A DNA stretch of 64,000 bases from Pseudomonadales bacterium (GTDB taxonomy: Bacteria > Pseudomonadota > Gammaproteobacteria > Pseudomonadales > Azotimanducaceae). The notes beneath the pieces were generated by a model. The model was not told the DNA's origin. It did no database searches and saw nothing but the letters and a program-made list of their open reading frames with translations. The position numbers and the translations under genes are program-made. Numbering within the stretch: position 1 is the first letter of the stretch; each line of letters opens with the position of its first letter. Shown here in pieces: positions 1 through 8,133 of the stretch. The stretch spans positions 2,147,469 to 2,211,468 of the forward strand of contig JAEPOO010000001.1 of the NCBI GenBank assembly GCA_017642855.1, given 5' to 3'.

Positions 1-128
1 ACATCTACACAAAAACCGGGCGATCCGGGCGAATGATCTTCGTGGTGACCCGAATCGAGTTCTACGACGAAGCAGGTAACCACCTCGCCAACTCTGACTC
101 GCGAATGGTGATGAGGGAGAAAAGCTAA
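1..128 (+). CDS. MaoC/FAS1-like dehydratase domain protein, C-terminal fragment
   Basis: Only the last 42 or so codons are in the window; the reading frame is open from base 3 and ends with TAA at 126-128. The visible tail (GRMIFVVTRIEFYDEAGNHL) has the beta-strand pattern seen at the end of FAS1-like dehydratase / MaoC N-terminal hot-dog domains, where a 'vFVtr...y.d..G.l.a' strand pair closes the fold. The stop codon overlaps the ATG of the next gene (TAATG), so the two are translationally coupled and probably form a heterodimeric enoyl-CoA hydratase. Assignment rests on this short tail and on the paired MaoC-like neighbour. Confidence 0.6.
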   Translation, partial: IYTKTGRSGRMIFVVTRIEFYDEAGNHLANSDSRMVMREKS

Positions 129-541
129 TGCCAATCAACACACTCAGTGACGTTGAATTCGGCGAAGATCTGCCGACTTTTGTTCCCGACACTTCCCTGG
201 CAACTGGCGCAAATTTTGCGAAGCTGGTGGGCTGGGATGGTCCTCGATTCACCGACCATGAAGCCGCGAAGAAAGAAGGTCTGGCCGGCGCGATGATCCC
301 AGGCATTTTGAGCCAGGGTTATCTGATTGCCATGATTCACAACTGGGCGCCACCGGCGGAGATCATCACGGTCGATACCGTCTTTCGCGCACCGGTGATG
401 GCGGACGACGCTCACACCATTACCGGTGTGGTCACCGACATCGACGAGGATGCCGGTACCGTTGAGATCGATCTGACGGTTTCTAACGAGAAAAGTGAGA
501 CGCGCGTGTTCGGTACCGCGACCGTTCGGCTACCAACCTAG
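128..541 (+). CDS. MaoC-like hot-dog protein lacking the usual Asp/His pair
   Basis: A 137-residue single hot-dog domain of the MaoC-like family, whose members hydrate enoyl-CoA esters. The central helix region (residues 41-70, FTDHEAAKKEGLAGAM then IPGILSQGYL) matches the family core, where R-specific hydratases have D-x-N-P-x-H before it. By eye, the catalytic Asp and His fall on Trp36 and Phe41 here, so this subunit may be structural while the upstream partner is catalytic. The ATG overlaps the upstream stop (TAATG). The 3' end overlaps the convergent DUF35 gene by 4 bases. Partnership with the DUF35 and thiolase-fold genes recalls steroid side-chain degradation modules; that role is inference. 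Confidence 0.75.
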   Translation: MPINTLSDVEFGEDLPTFVPDTSLATGANFAKLVGWDGPRFTDHEAAKKEGLAGAMIPGILSQGYLIAMIHNWAPPAEIITVDTVFRAPVMADDAHTITGVVTDIDEDAGTVEIDLTVSNEKSETRVFGTATVRLPT

Positions 542-969
542 CGCTTCACAGGGCGGAAAAGCGGTATACAGAGCGCTTCGTGTTCTTCCCACTCTATTTC
601 AACTTCCTGACCGATGAATACATCGTTTAGTGGATCGTCGACACCGACCACATTACTGAGAATGCGCGGACCTTCTTCAAGGTCAATCCAGGCCACCGCA
701 TACGGCACCAGGTTTCTGAAAAACGGGTGGTAACTCTGGCGAACAACGCTGTAGCTGTAAACGGTTGCTCGACCGGATGCGGTTTTCCACTCGAGCTCTT
801 CTGATCCGCAGCCCAGATAGTATCTGCGTGGATAAAAGACGACTTTTCCACTTGACGGGCAAACCTGATACTTAAACGCTTTGTCTTTTGTCGCCTGCCA
901 GAATGGCTGTGTATCCAATTCATTCAGCTTAGGTAGCGGCCTCGTCGGGACCTTCTTTTGTTCAGCCAT
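538..969 (-). CDS. DUF35 / Zn-ribbon OB-fold acyl-CoA-binding protein
   Basis: This 143-residue protein has the DUF35 layout: an N-terminal helix (LNELDTQPFWQATKD, residues 15-29), a rubredoxin-like ribbon (about 33-58) and a C-terminal OB fold (about 60-140, with VPYAVAWIDLEEGPRI). Family members bind thiolase-fold partners and help place acyl-CoA substrates. The ribbon normally holds four cysteines in two CxxC pairs. Here only Cys37 and Cys54 remain, so zinc binding is doubtful. It lies 2 bases downstream of the thiolase-fold gene on the same strand, which is the usual pairing for this family and suggests a two-protein complex. Confidence 0.85.
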   Translation of the reverse strand: MAEQKKVPTRPLPKLNELDTQPFWQATKDKAFKYQVCPSSGKVVFYPRRYYLGCGSEELEWKTASGRATVYSYSVVRQSYHPFFRNLVPYAVAWIDLEEGPRILSNVVGVDDPLNDVFIGQEVEIEWEEHEALCIPLFRPVKR

Positions 970-971
970 AG

Positions 972-2162
972 TTAATCGCTCCCAAGAATGACTGTGCCAG
1001 CGGTATGCCGGCTGCCAAGCATGCCGCCATTACCATGCGCTACCGCAAGGCTGGCGCCGTCCACCTGAGACGTGGACTCACCCCTCAGCTGCCTCGCCGC
1101 TTCAGTTAAGAGAAAAATACCGCGCATGCCCGGATGGTTCGAAGAAAGACCGCCGCCATCGGTGTTGAGTGCGGGTCCATCTGGCCGATCAAAACGCAGT
1201 CGACCGCCGGTGACCCAGTCGCCACCCTCTCCTTTTTTACAGAAGCCCAGATCTTCCAGAATCGTGAGAACCGTGATGCTGAAAGAGTCATAGATCATCG
1301 CGATATCCATTTCCTGCGGTGTTAAACCCGCTTCCCCAAAGGCAATGGGCGCAGACTGAGCCGCAGCGCTGACGGTGATGTCCCCACCGTTTTCCGGATA
1401 TTTCGTGGCTTCGCCGGTACCGAGAATCCAGACAGGTTTTTTTGCACAGTCCCGGGCGACTTCCGGTGCGGCAATGACAACCGCGCCACCGCCATCGGAA
1501 ATCATGCAACACTCAAGAAGATGCAGGGGGTCAGCGATCATCCTTGAATTCACGACATCGTCGATGGTCGTCTCGCGGATATCGAGAAATTCAAGATCTT
1601 CCATCGCTCTAACGGCTTCCGGATTTCTCATGGCGTGCATACGTGTCGCGACGGATATCTCAGCGAGCTGTTCACTGGTGGTGCCGTAGTCATGCATGTG
1701 CCGGTGCGCCACCATGGCGTAATTAGATACCAAGGTCTGACCGGCGAAACTGTCCATATTGTCCGCGGGGTGCATTGAAGCACCGCCCCGCGCACCGACG
1801 CCGATGGCGAAGGCGTTACTGTGTGCCGTTGATCCGTAAGTCAGAAGCGCAACTTTTGCTTTACCGGCTGCAATGTCCCGCTTTGCCTGTGCGGCATGGT
1901 ATTCGTAGGAGCTGCCACCAACACCCGTTGTATTGATCACCGTGGGATTCAGCCCAAAGTATTCTGAAATGTTAAGACCAGCCATACCGCCGCCTTCGCC
2001 GGCGTCATAGATGGCATCAACATCTGACCAGGAGAGTCCTGCGTCTTCCAGGGCTTTCGCTGCTGAAGCGGCTTTTATTTGAAGTGGACTGACTTCGCCT
2101 TCTACATCCCGATCGGGATACTCGTAAATGCCGACGATGGCAGCATCTCGTGACTGACTCAT
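972..2162 (-). CDS. Thiolase-fold lipid-transfer protein (SCP-x/Ltp type)
   Basis: A 396-residue thiolase-superfamily protein of the SCP-x/Ltp group. The start is placed at the ATG giving MSQSRDAAIVGIYEYP, because a longer reading frame would run well into the upstream gene and family members begin close to 'A.I.G'. The C-terminal signature VAHGNGGMLGSRHTAG with its His is present. At the N-terminal active-site loop (residues about 79-89, TGVGGSSYEYH) no nucleophilic Cys is seen, as in Ltp2-type retro-aldolases rather than true thiolases. The adjoining DUF35 gene fits an aldolase-DUF35 complex cleaving an acyl-CoA side chain. The substrate cannot be read from sequence. Confidence 0.85.
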   Translation of the reverse strand: MSQSRDAAIVGIYEYPDRDVEGEVSPLQIKAASAAKALEDAGLSWSDVDAIYDAGEGGGMAGLNISEYFGLNPTVINTTGVGGSSYEYHAAQAKRDIAAGKAKVALLTYGSTAHSNAFAIGVGARGGASMHPADNMDSFAGQTLVSNYAMVAHRHMHDYGTTSEQLAEISVATRMHAMRNPEAVRAMEDLEFLDIRETTIDDVVNSRMIADPLHLLECCMISDGGGAVVIAAPEVARDCAKKPVWILGTGEATKYPENGGDITVSAAAQSAPIAFGEAGLTPQEMDIAMIYDSFSITVLTILEDLGFCKKGEGGDWVTGGRLRFDRPDGPALNTDGGGLSSNHPGMRGIFLLTEAARQLRGESTSQVDGASLAVAHGNGGMLGSRHTAGTVILGSD

Positions 2163-2196
2163 GATTTGGATTTCCGTCTTGTTCCTAGATATGCAT

Positions 2197-3519
2197 TCAG
2201 GGTTGCGCGAGACTGGCTTCCAGCGCTTCGTTGTCCCGCTGGTGTCGCTCAAAATTCATGAAAGGTAATAACACCAAAAAGGCCACATGGAGTCCAGCCA
2301 TCACATAGAACATACCCTGGTATCCCATCAACATACCGAGGGGCGCCACCGCACCGCTGCCCATGGAATAAGTCAGATTGGCAGACGCCATATACACCGC
2401 AAATTGCGTCGCAGAGACGCGCCTCAGACAAAGGCGCATAAACAGCGCGATGATCGACACAGTGACGATCTGTCCACTGATGTAAGCGAGCAGAACCATG
2501 CCCTGCACCCATTCGGTGTGCTGCCAATAAGCCGTAAAGGTCGCAAACGCCCCAAACAAGACAAATCGGAAGGCGATGGCCACGGCCAGCACCCGGAGGG
2601 AACCCATTCGATCGATCAACGGGCCCAACACCACAGCGACCACTGACGCAACAATCCCAGCAGTCGCGTAATAGTTAGACCAGTCTGTCTGCGCCCAGCC
2701 GAGATCCTGAACCGTCATGACGGGTCCAATGCTGACCAGCATGCCAGACGCCATGCGCTGAAATCCCTCCAGGAGGATTAACAGCAGGCTCATTGGTAAA
2801 ACAATGGCTCTAAAAAGGGAGACAAGTATGTCCTTCCAGGATTCATTAACCCCCGCGAGGGCTTCCGGCGACGCCTGCCCGTGAGTCCACGGAAGGAATC
2901 GCTCCCCCTCTCGTTCCCTGAGGCATATCGGCACCAGCATGATCAGGAAGACCGTAAAAGCCATGATCAACGCAGACACCGTCAATCCATAACTGGCGAG
3001 CGCGGCGCTACCCACTGCGCCGGCGACACTGGTGCCTACGATTTGACCACCAAACATATAAGCATTTGCCTGGGCTCGTTCATCCTCCTCGAGCAGGTCG
3101 ATCGCCATGCCGTCGACTGCGACATCCTGGAAAGCACCAAAGGCATTAGCAACAAAACCGAGCGCGGCGAGCAACATGTAGCTCTCACTCGGGTCAGGAG
3201 AAAGTATTGCGACAACAATAAAGGTCACAACAATACCGAGTTGCGCGAGGATCACCCAGGGTCGCCTTCGCCCCATTGTGGGAAACGCAAAACGATCCAT
3301 GACAGGACCGGCAAGTAATTTAAAACTCCAGGGAAGAAAGACGATGAAGATAAAACTGGCGACCTGTGCCAGGGAAAGACCCTGGGCGGCAAACCAGGCG
3401 GGTATCGCCACCTGAAAGAGACCGATCGGCAGACCCTGGCAAAAGTAGAGGAGGCAGAGCGCCCCCAAACGAGACCATTTAGATTGCGCTAGAACTGGTA
3501 CTGCCGAACCCATCGACAT
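2197..3519 (-). CDS. MFS transporter, AmpG-like
   Basis: A 440-residue polytopic membrane protein with about 12 hydrophobic segments. The first segments carry FCQGLPIGLF, PWSFKLLAGPVMDRF and a GRRRPW loop between TM2 and TM3. AFQDVAVDGMAIDLL follows in TM4-5; this set of motifs is typical of the AmpG / acetyl-CoA transporter branch of the major facilitator superfamily. True AmpG imports anhydromuropeptides, but AmpG-like carriers beside acyl-CoA genes may carry other solutes, so the substrate is open. It lies directly upstream of the thiolase-fold gene (34-base gap) and may be co-transcribed with it. coaE is divergent from it. Confidence 0.8.
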   Translation of the reverse strand: MSMGSAVPVLAQSKWSRLGALCLLYFCQGLPIGLFQVAIPAWFAAQGLSLAQVASFIFIVFLPWSFKLLAGPVMDRFAFPTMGRRRPWVILAQLGIVVTFIVVAILSPDPSESYMLLAALGFVANAFGAFQDVAVDGMAIDLLEEDERAQANAYMFGGQIVGTSVAGAVGSAALASYGLTVSALIMAFTVFLIMLVPICLREREGERFLPWTHGQASPEALAGVNESWKDILVSLFRAIVLPMSLLLILLEGFQRMASGMLVSIGPVMTVQDLGWAQTDWSNYYATAGIVASVVAVVLGPLIDRMGSLRVLAVAIAFRFVLFGAFATFTAYWQHTEWVQGMVLLAYISGQIVTVSIIALFMRLCLRRVSATQFAVYMASANLTYSMGSGAVAPLGMLMGYQGMFYVMAGLHVAFLVLLPFMNFERHQRDNEALEASLAQP

Positions 3520-3599
3520 TTTATATCACAAGTTCCCTGAAATGGCGTTTATTCAGGCACTGTGGCAAATTGCGTTTCTTTAGATCTTGGAAGAAACAC

Positions 3600-4211
3600 G
3601 TGAGCGCAGTGATCTGTCTGACCGGAGGTATCGCCTCCGGTAAATCCACCGCAGTAAAACATCTGGCAGGAAAAGGTGCCGCGGTTATCGATGCAGACAA
3701 ACTTGGACATCAGGCCTACACGCCCGGTACCGAAGCTTTCGAGGCAGTGATCGCTACCTTCGGCGAAGAACTCAGAAGCGAAAGCGGAGAAATAGATCGT
3801 AAGGTGCTGGGCAGCAAGGTGTTCGGCAAGCCGGATGAGCTCAAGAAACTCACAGACATCGTCTGGCCCGAGATCAGACGACTGGCGGAAGCTGAAATCT
3901 CGCAAATTCAGGCTGAGAATCCGAACCAGGTCATCGTGCTGGAAGCAGCGGTTTTGTTCGAAGCGGGTTGGGACGATATCGGAGATGAAGTCTGGGTCAT
4001 TACTGTGGCTCCAGAGACCGCAATTTTTAGGACCATGGAGCGAGACGGTGTGGACCGGGAAGCCGTCGAGCAGAGACTCGCCGCTCAACTCAGCAACGCC
4101 GAAAGAACCGCGCGTGCGGACACAGTGATCGAAAACAACAACACGCAATCAGCCTTTGTTACCCGCCTGGATGCCGCCTGGTCGGCATTTGAATCCTCAG
4201 GTTCGCGGTGA
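3600..4211 (+). CDS. coaE: Dephospho-CoA kinase
   Basis: CoaE phosphorylates dephospho-CoA on the 3'-hydroxyl of ribose with ATP, the last step of coenzyme A synthesis in the cytoplasm. The Walker A loop GGIASGKST sits at residues 9-17, followed by the DADKLGHQAY substrate-binding segment and VIVLEAAVLFEAGW, all diagnostic of CoaE. The GTG at 3600 is preferred because GGAAG precedes it at normal spacing; an upstream in-frame TTG at 3570 lacks support. The predicted 203 residues match the family length. The 3' end overlaps the convergent symporter gene by 15 bases. Confidence 0.95.
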   Translation: MSAVICLTGGIASGKSTAVKHLAGKGAAVIDADKLGHQAYTPGTEAFEAVIATFGEELRSESGEIDRKVLGSKVFGKPDELKKLTDIVWPEIRRLAEAEISQIQAENPNQVIVLEAAVLFEAGWDDIGDEVWVITVAPETAIFRTMERDGVDREAVEQRLAAQLSNAERTARADTVIENNNTQSAFVTRLDAAWSAFESSGSR

Positions 4212-5555
4212 CAGGACCCACATCGCCGCGGCACCGATCATAAAGGTCAGCAGATAAACCCCGCATACCACCATCAGATCGAGCGAAGGCAACAACGGCG
4301 CCATAAACATCAGCACATGCAGGCTCAGGAAGATAATGGCGACGTTAAAAAACGCCAGCTCCCTTGAAACCGTTGTCGATAAATCCGGATCGAGGATTCG
4401 AAGCAACAGGAGACCACTGCCCGTCGAACCCGTACAGCAGCCAAAGAGCGTAATCGCTCTCTCCACCGGCAGTGTGTTGAGCATTCGCCCAAAAAAGAAA
4501 CACATCAGACCGGTTACCGTTGCCGCCGCCAGACAAACCGCCAGGATGGGCACGATATATGCCGTCAGTAAAGAAAGCTGAATACTCATTACCGTGGCTA
4601 CCATCATCAGATCGACAGACGAACCGGTAATTCTTTTCTGTGTCTCGTCATCAATCATGTGTCCCCAACCCATTCGGTTCATCACACCTCGAATCAGCAG
4701 GCAGACGATTAACCCATGAATGAAAAAGAGGTTGTGAGAGAACAGCACATCCATCGGAAGGCCCATCATCGTTACGTCACTGAGGGTCGTCTGAATCTGC
4801 GTGAGATATGCATCGGTCAGGATATAAGCCAAACCGAGGATACCCAGGTGATACACAAGGGAATCCACATTGCCTGAATGGGTTACCTGGTGTCCTGCAG
4901 ACGGGCGACACTCTTTGTCGTGAACGCCCGAAAGAAACGCTTCGTTAAGTTGCGCCGACGTATTTTGGTTCAGGCCACGTCGGATGGCGAAGCGCGCCGC
5001 AGGAACGCCCACGAGAAACGACAGAACAAATCCCGCAGACGCATAGATCAGGCCAAAACTGATGGCATTTTCCACCGAGAACTCGTTCTGCCAGATTGAG
5101 CCCATGGCCATCGCCTGCCCCGGTCCCTGAGTAAAGCCGTGAGTCACCAACAAACCCAGGTAATGAGAGATCGTGCCGCCGCTGACCAGATTAAAGATCA
5201 GGACCACCGCCAGCCCAACCAGTGCCTGCATCACGAGACTCATCGTCCAGCCAATAGAAAGCCACCAGGCGCCACCCTGAACCGACCGGTCAGCAGACGC
5301 TTCACTCTTGCCCGTCAGCACCAGCGACATAAAGCTCAATGTGAAGAAGTGGAAAGCAAAACCGACGAAGTCTTCACTCGAAAAACCAAGGGACAGGTCA
5401 AAACTGATCAGTACAAAACCGATTAACCCACCAATAAGACTCGCTGGCAGTAACGCCGCCTGCAACCAGGCCAGCCTGACGCGCAGCACAGTGCCAAGCA
5501 GGATCATCGCCACCATCAAGGCGAAAGCAATCACGCCATGAAACGTCTCTGACAT
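4197..5555 (-). CDS. Sodium/glutamate symporter-like permease (GltS family)
   Basis: A 452-residue integral membrane protein with roughly ten to twelve hydrophobic segments arranged as two similar halves, as in the GltS sodium:glutamate symporters. Recognisable stretches are VTHGFTQGPGQAMAMG in the first half and LFGCCTGSTGSGLLLL in the second, the two Gly-rich re-entrant loops of the family. The start giving MSETFHGVIAF is chosen because AGGGAAAG lies 5 bases upstream. A longer frame would begin inside the neighbouring DUF2855 gene region. The exact substrate is uncertain, since GltS relatives also carry other anions. Confidence 0.75.
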   Translation of the reverse strand: MSETFHGVIAFALMVAMILLGTVLRVRLAWLQAALLPASLIGGLIGFVLISFDLSLGFSSEDFVGFAFHFFTLSFMSLVLTGKSEASADRSVQGGAWWLSIGWTMSLVMQALVGLAVVLIFNLVSGGTISHYLGLLVTHGFTQGPGQAMAMGSIWQNEFSVENAISFGLIYASAGFVLSFLVGVPAARFAIRRGLNQNTSAQLNEAFLSGVHDKECRPSAGHQVTHSGNVDSLVYHLGILGLAYILTDAYLTQIQTTLSDVTMMGLPMDVLFSHNLFFIHGLIVCLLIRGVMNRMGWGHMIDDETQKRITGSSVDLMMVATVMSIQLSLLTAYIVPILAVCLAAATVTGLMCFFFGRMLNTLPVERAITLFGCCTGSTGSGLLLLRILDPDLSTTVSRELAFFNVAIIFLSLHVLMFMAPLLPSLDLMVVCGVYLLTFMIGAAAMWVLSPRT

Positions 5556-5643
5556 CTGAACTTTCCCTGGAAAACTTCTAGTGTACCGCTTTGACCGTCG
5601 CCTGTTGTATGCTCCGTTTGCCCACTTATACAGGACCCCATTC

Positions 5644-6726
5644 ATGAGTAGCTATTGCCTCGAAGTCGTACGCACCAATCTCGAAGAATCACGCACCATC
5701 GACCTGCCGGATGCCGCCGACGTCGAGCTGGGTGAAGGGGAAGCTGTGATCCGCGTTGATCGCTTTGGGCTCACCGCGAACAACATCACCTACGGTGTCG
5801 CTGGCGATATCATCGGCTACTGGCAGTTCTTCCCGTCAGAAGGTGAATTTGGCCGAATCCCGGTCTGGGGCGTCGGTACGGTCATCCGCTCAGGATCAAC
5901 CGACCTGAAGGAGGGCGACGAGTACTATGGCTATTATCCGATGGCGAGTTACCTCGTCGTCAAACCAGAACACGTCACTGGTCGAGGATTCACCGACGTT
6001 GCGGCGCATCGCACCGCACTACCTCCGACTTACAACCAGTATTCACTCATGACGGCAACAAACGGTTTTGACCGCGACTACGACTCGCACCGGATGGTCT
6101 ATTTCCCGCTGTTTGCGACTGGATTCATACTGGATGACTGGCTGTTCGACAACGACATGTTCGGCGCCGAGAAAGTCATCGTATCCAGTGCCTCCAGTAA
6201 AACTTCTTTCAGTCTCGGGTTTCTTTTGAACAGGAATCGCGACATCACCGTTGTCGGCCTCACCTCTTCTGGCAACAAAGCTTTTGTTGAGGGCATGGGC
6301 ATCTACGATGAGGTCGTCACTTATGACGATATCGAGCAGATGGCGGATGCCAAAGTTGCCTTTGTGGATATGGCGGGCAACCGAAAAGTGCTCGAGCGAC
6401 TGCACCACCACTTTGGCGATAATGTCGTCTGCAGCAGCGGTGTCGGTATCACACACTGGGAAACGCGAGATGGCCAGGAACCCGCCGAGCTGCCGGGTGC
6501 GAAACCCAGCATGTTCTTCGCACCGACTCAGATGCAGAAACGGAATCAGGATTGGGGTCCCGAGACATATCAGGCGGAGCTGCAAAGCGCCTGGACGGCC
6601 TTCCTGGGTGCAGTCGATGACTGGGTCAGCATTAATGAAGGGTCAGGCGCAGACGCGATGGAGACCACTTACAAAACCGTTCTGAACGGCGCAAAGCCGG
6701 ATCAGGCGTACGTCTGTGTGGTCTAA
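5644..6726 (+). CDS. DUF2855 family protein
   Basis: A 360-residue protein matching the DUF2855 family, a zinc-free relative of medium-chain dehydrogenases/reductases. The N-terminal part (residues about 30-125) follows the GroES-like fold: VIRVDRFGLTANNITYGVAG, then FGRIPVWGVGTV and LKEGDEYYGYYPMASY. A Rossmann-like half follows, with VIVSSASSKTSFSLGFLL at roughly 180-197. No biochemical role is established for the family as far as I know. The ATG at 5644 is chosen because it aligns with family N termini; an in-frame upstream start would begin inside the promoter region shared with the divergent symporter. Confidence 0.85.
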   Translation: MSSYCLEVVRTNLEESRTIDLPDAADVELGEGEAVIRVDRFGLTANNITYGVAGDIIGYWQFFPSEGEFGRIPVWGVGTVIRSGSTDLKEGDEYYGYYPMASYLVVKPEHVTGRGFTDVAAHRTALPPTYNQYSLMTATNGFDRDYDSHRMVYFPLFATGFILDDWLFDNDMFGAEKVIVSSASSKTSFSLGFLLNRNRDITVVGLTSSGNKAFVEGMGIYDEVVTYDDIEQMADAKVAFVDMAGNRKVLERLHHHFGDNVVCSSGVGITHWETRDGQEPAELPGAKPSMFFAPTQMQKRNQDWGPETYQAELQSAWTAFLGAVDDWVSINEGSGADAMETTYKTVLNGAKPDQAYVCVV

Positions 6727-6779
6727 AAGGCAGGACCCGCTGTTCTGTACAAACCGGGTATTTCGATTAGTATGACCCC

Positions 6780-7619
6780 ATGAGCGGTGAAACTTACGCC
6801 ATCGTTTTTAAGGGTGAGGTCGTCGACGGCTTTGATGCCGCTGCGGTCCGTGCCCAGCTGTCAAAACTGCTCAAGGCCGACACCAAAAAGACTGCCGCAC
6901 TCTTTTCCGGCAAACAAATCGTCCTGAAGAAAACCGCAGACAAAGCCGAGGCAGCAAAGTATGGCAGAGCACTGAAGAAAGTCGGCGCTGACGTCAAGAT
7001 CAAGGTGATCAAAGCAGAAGCGCCGGTGCAACCTGCCCCACCGAAGTTTGAACAAGCAGAGGCGCCGGTTTTCCAGAAAGCTGATCCGCCCCAATTTCAG
7101 AAAGCAGACGACGCGCCACCCTCCCCATTCCAGGCTGCTGATCCGGAACCTGTCGCTGAAAACACAGACCCCAACGTTCCGGTTCCAGACTTTACGCTCG
7201 CACCTAACGAAGGTGACCTGTTCGAGCCTCAGCCTGAGCAGGCAGCTGTCGAAGTTGATATCAGTGACCTCGAACTCGCCGAGAATGACGACACACCGCT
7301 GGCCGAACCTGCCGAAGAAATCATTGTGGAACTGGACCTTTCCGAGTTCAGCGTGAAAGACAATGACGGCACACCTCTGGTAGAAGCTTCCAATGAAGAG
7401 GTCCCCGAGGTTGAAGCGCCAGACTTTGGTTTAGACGAACCTGGTGCGGTTCTGGAAACGCTGCAGGAAGAAAAAGAACTGCTGAACCCGAATACCCTGG
7501 GCATGACGCTCGCCGCCACCGGTTCAGATCTCATCGAAGAAGATGAGAAAGCGCCGACGCCCCCGCCGGTCGCACCCGACACCAGCAAGATTAACCTGGT
7601 ACCAAACTTCGATATTTAG
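6780..7619 (+). CDS. Unknown protein: small N-terminal domain plus acidic repeat tail
   Basis: This 279-residue protein has two unlike parts. Residues 1-80 form a basic alpha/beta domain (MSGETYAIVFKGEVVDGFD, then LSKLLKADTKKTAALFSGK) that I recall at the N terminus of several uncharacterised gammaproteobacterial proteins. Residues 80-279 are Pro/Glu/Asp-rich and probably disordered. They include short duplications: three 'FQKAD/FQAAD' units near 97-121, and two copies of an 'I/LDLSx...NDxTPL' segment near 160-205. The C terminus, PDTSKINLVPNFDI, looks like a short conserved tail peptide. It may act as a scaffold or adaptor; no function is known to me. Confidence 0.7.
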   Translation: MSGETYAIVFKGEVVDGFDAAAVRAQLSKLLKADTKKTAALFSGKQIVLKKTADKAEAAKYGRALKKVGADVKIKVIKAEAPVQPAPPKFEQAEAPVFQKADPPQFQKADDAPPSPFQAADPEPVAENTDPNVPVPDFTLAPNEGDLFEPQPEQAAVEVDISDLELAENDDTPLAEPAEEIIVELDLSEFSVKDNDGTPLVEASNEEVPEVEAPDFGLDEPGAVLETLQEEKELLNPNTLGMTLAATGSDLIEEDEKAPTPPPVAPDTSKINLVPNFDI

Positions 7620-7625
7620 GTTGCC

Positions 7626-8075
7626 TTACCTCGGCTCTAACACAACCACCGGTATGCGGCGGTCGCCTGCCGTTGTCTGGTAGTCATTGTAGGGTGGATA
7701 AACTTCCGCCAACTGCTTCCATAGATCTTCTCTTTCTTCGCCCTCAGCATCGCGTGCGGTGACCGCGACACCCAGTGCACCCACCTTGATCTCACAATCT
7801 GGCTCGGCCGAGAGATTCAGATACCAGGCTGGATGAGCAGGTGCTCCGCCCTTGGATGCGATGATGACGTAGTTATCCCCCACTTTTTTATAGATCAGAG
7901 GCAGTGGTTTCGGTTCACCGCTTTTTCTACCCTTTGTGGTCAGTAGAAGCGTTGGTAACACTCCGGGACCACCCAGCGCAGATGAATCCCACATGTGCGC
8001 CGCTTCCGGATCGCTCATATAAAGTTCGATGTGCTCGCGAATCCAGTCAGGGAGTCCAGCAGGCAGGTCAGTCAT
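7626..8075 (-). CDS. Ddn-like nitroreductase/F420-dependent oxidoreductase family protein (DUF385)
   Basis: A 149-residue split-beta-barrel protein of the Ddn/DUF385 family. Diagnostic stretches are LLTTKGRKSGEPKPLPLIY (about residues 45-63), VIIASKGGAPAHPAWYLNL (about 70-88) and the final RRIPVVVLEP. In mycobacteria these proteins use the deazaflavin F420 to reduce quinones or nitroimidazoles. Proteobacterial members may use F420 or may bind other flavins or haem; nothing here tells which. The gene is divergent from the SDR gene at 8134 and ends 7 bases from the convergent acidic-tail gene. Confidence 0.85.
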   Translation of the reverse strand: MTDLPAGLPDWIREHIELYMSDPEAAHMWDSSALGGPGVLPTLLLTTKGRKSGEPKPLPLIYKKVGDNYVIIASKGGAPAHPAWYLNLSAEPDCEIKVGALGVAVTARDAEGEEREDLWKQLAEVYPPYNDYQTTAGDRRIPVVVLEPR

Positions 8076-8133
8076 GTTTACACCTTAGGGCGTTACTTGA
8101 AGAGAGACACCTATCGTACCAAGATGCGCACCT

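Noticed and set aside
3549..4148. Minus-strand open frame of 199 codons over coaE
   Set aside because: The + strand gene is a clear CoaE with all motifs; the opposite frame has no recognisable protein sequence.
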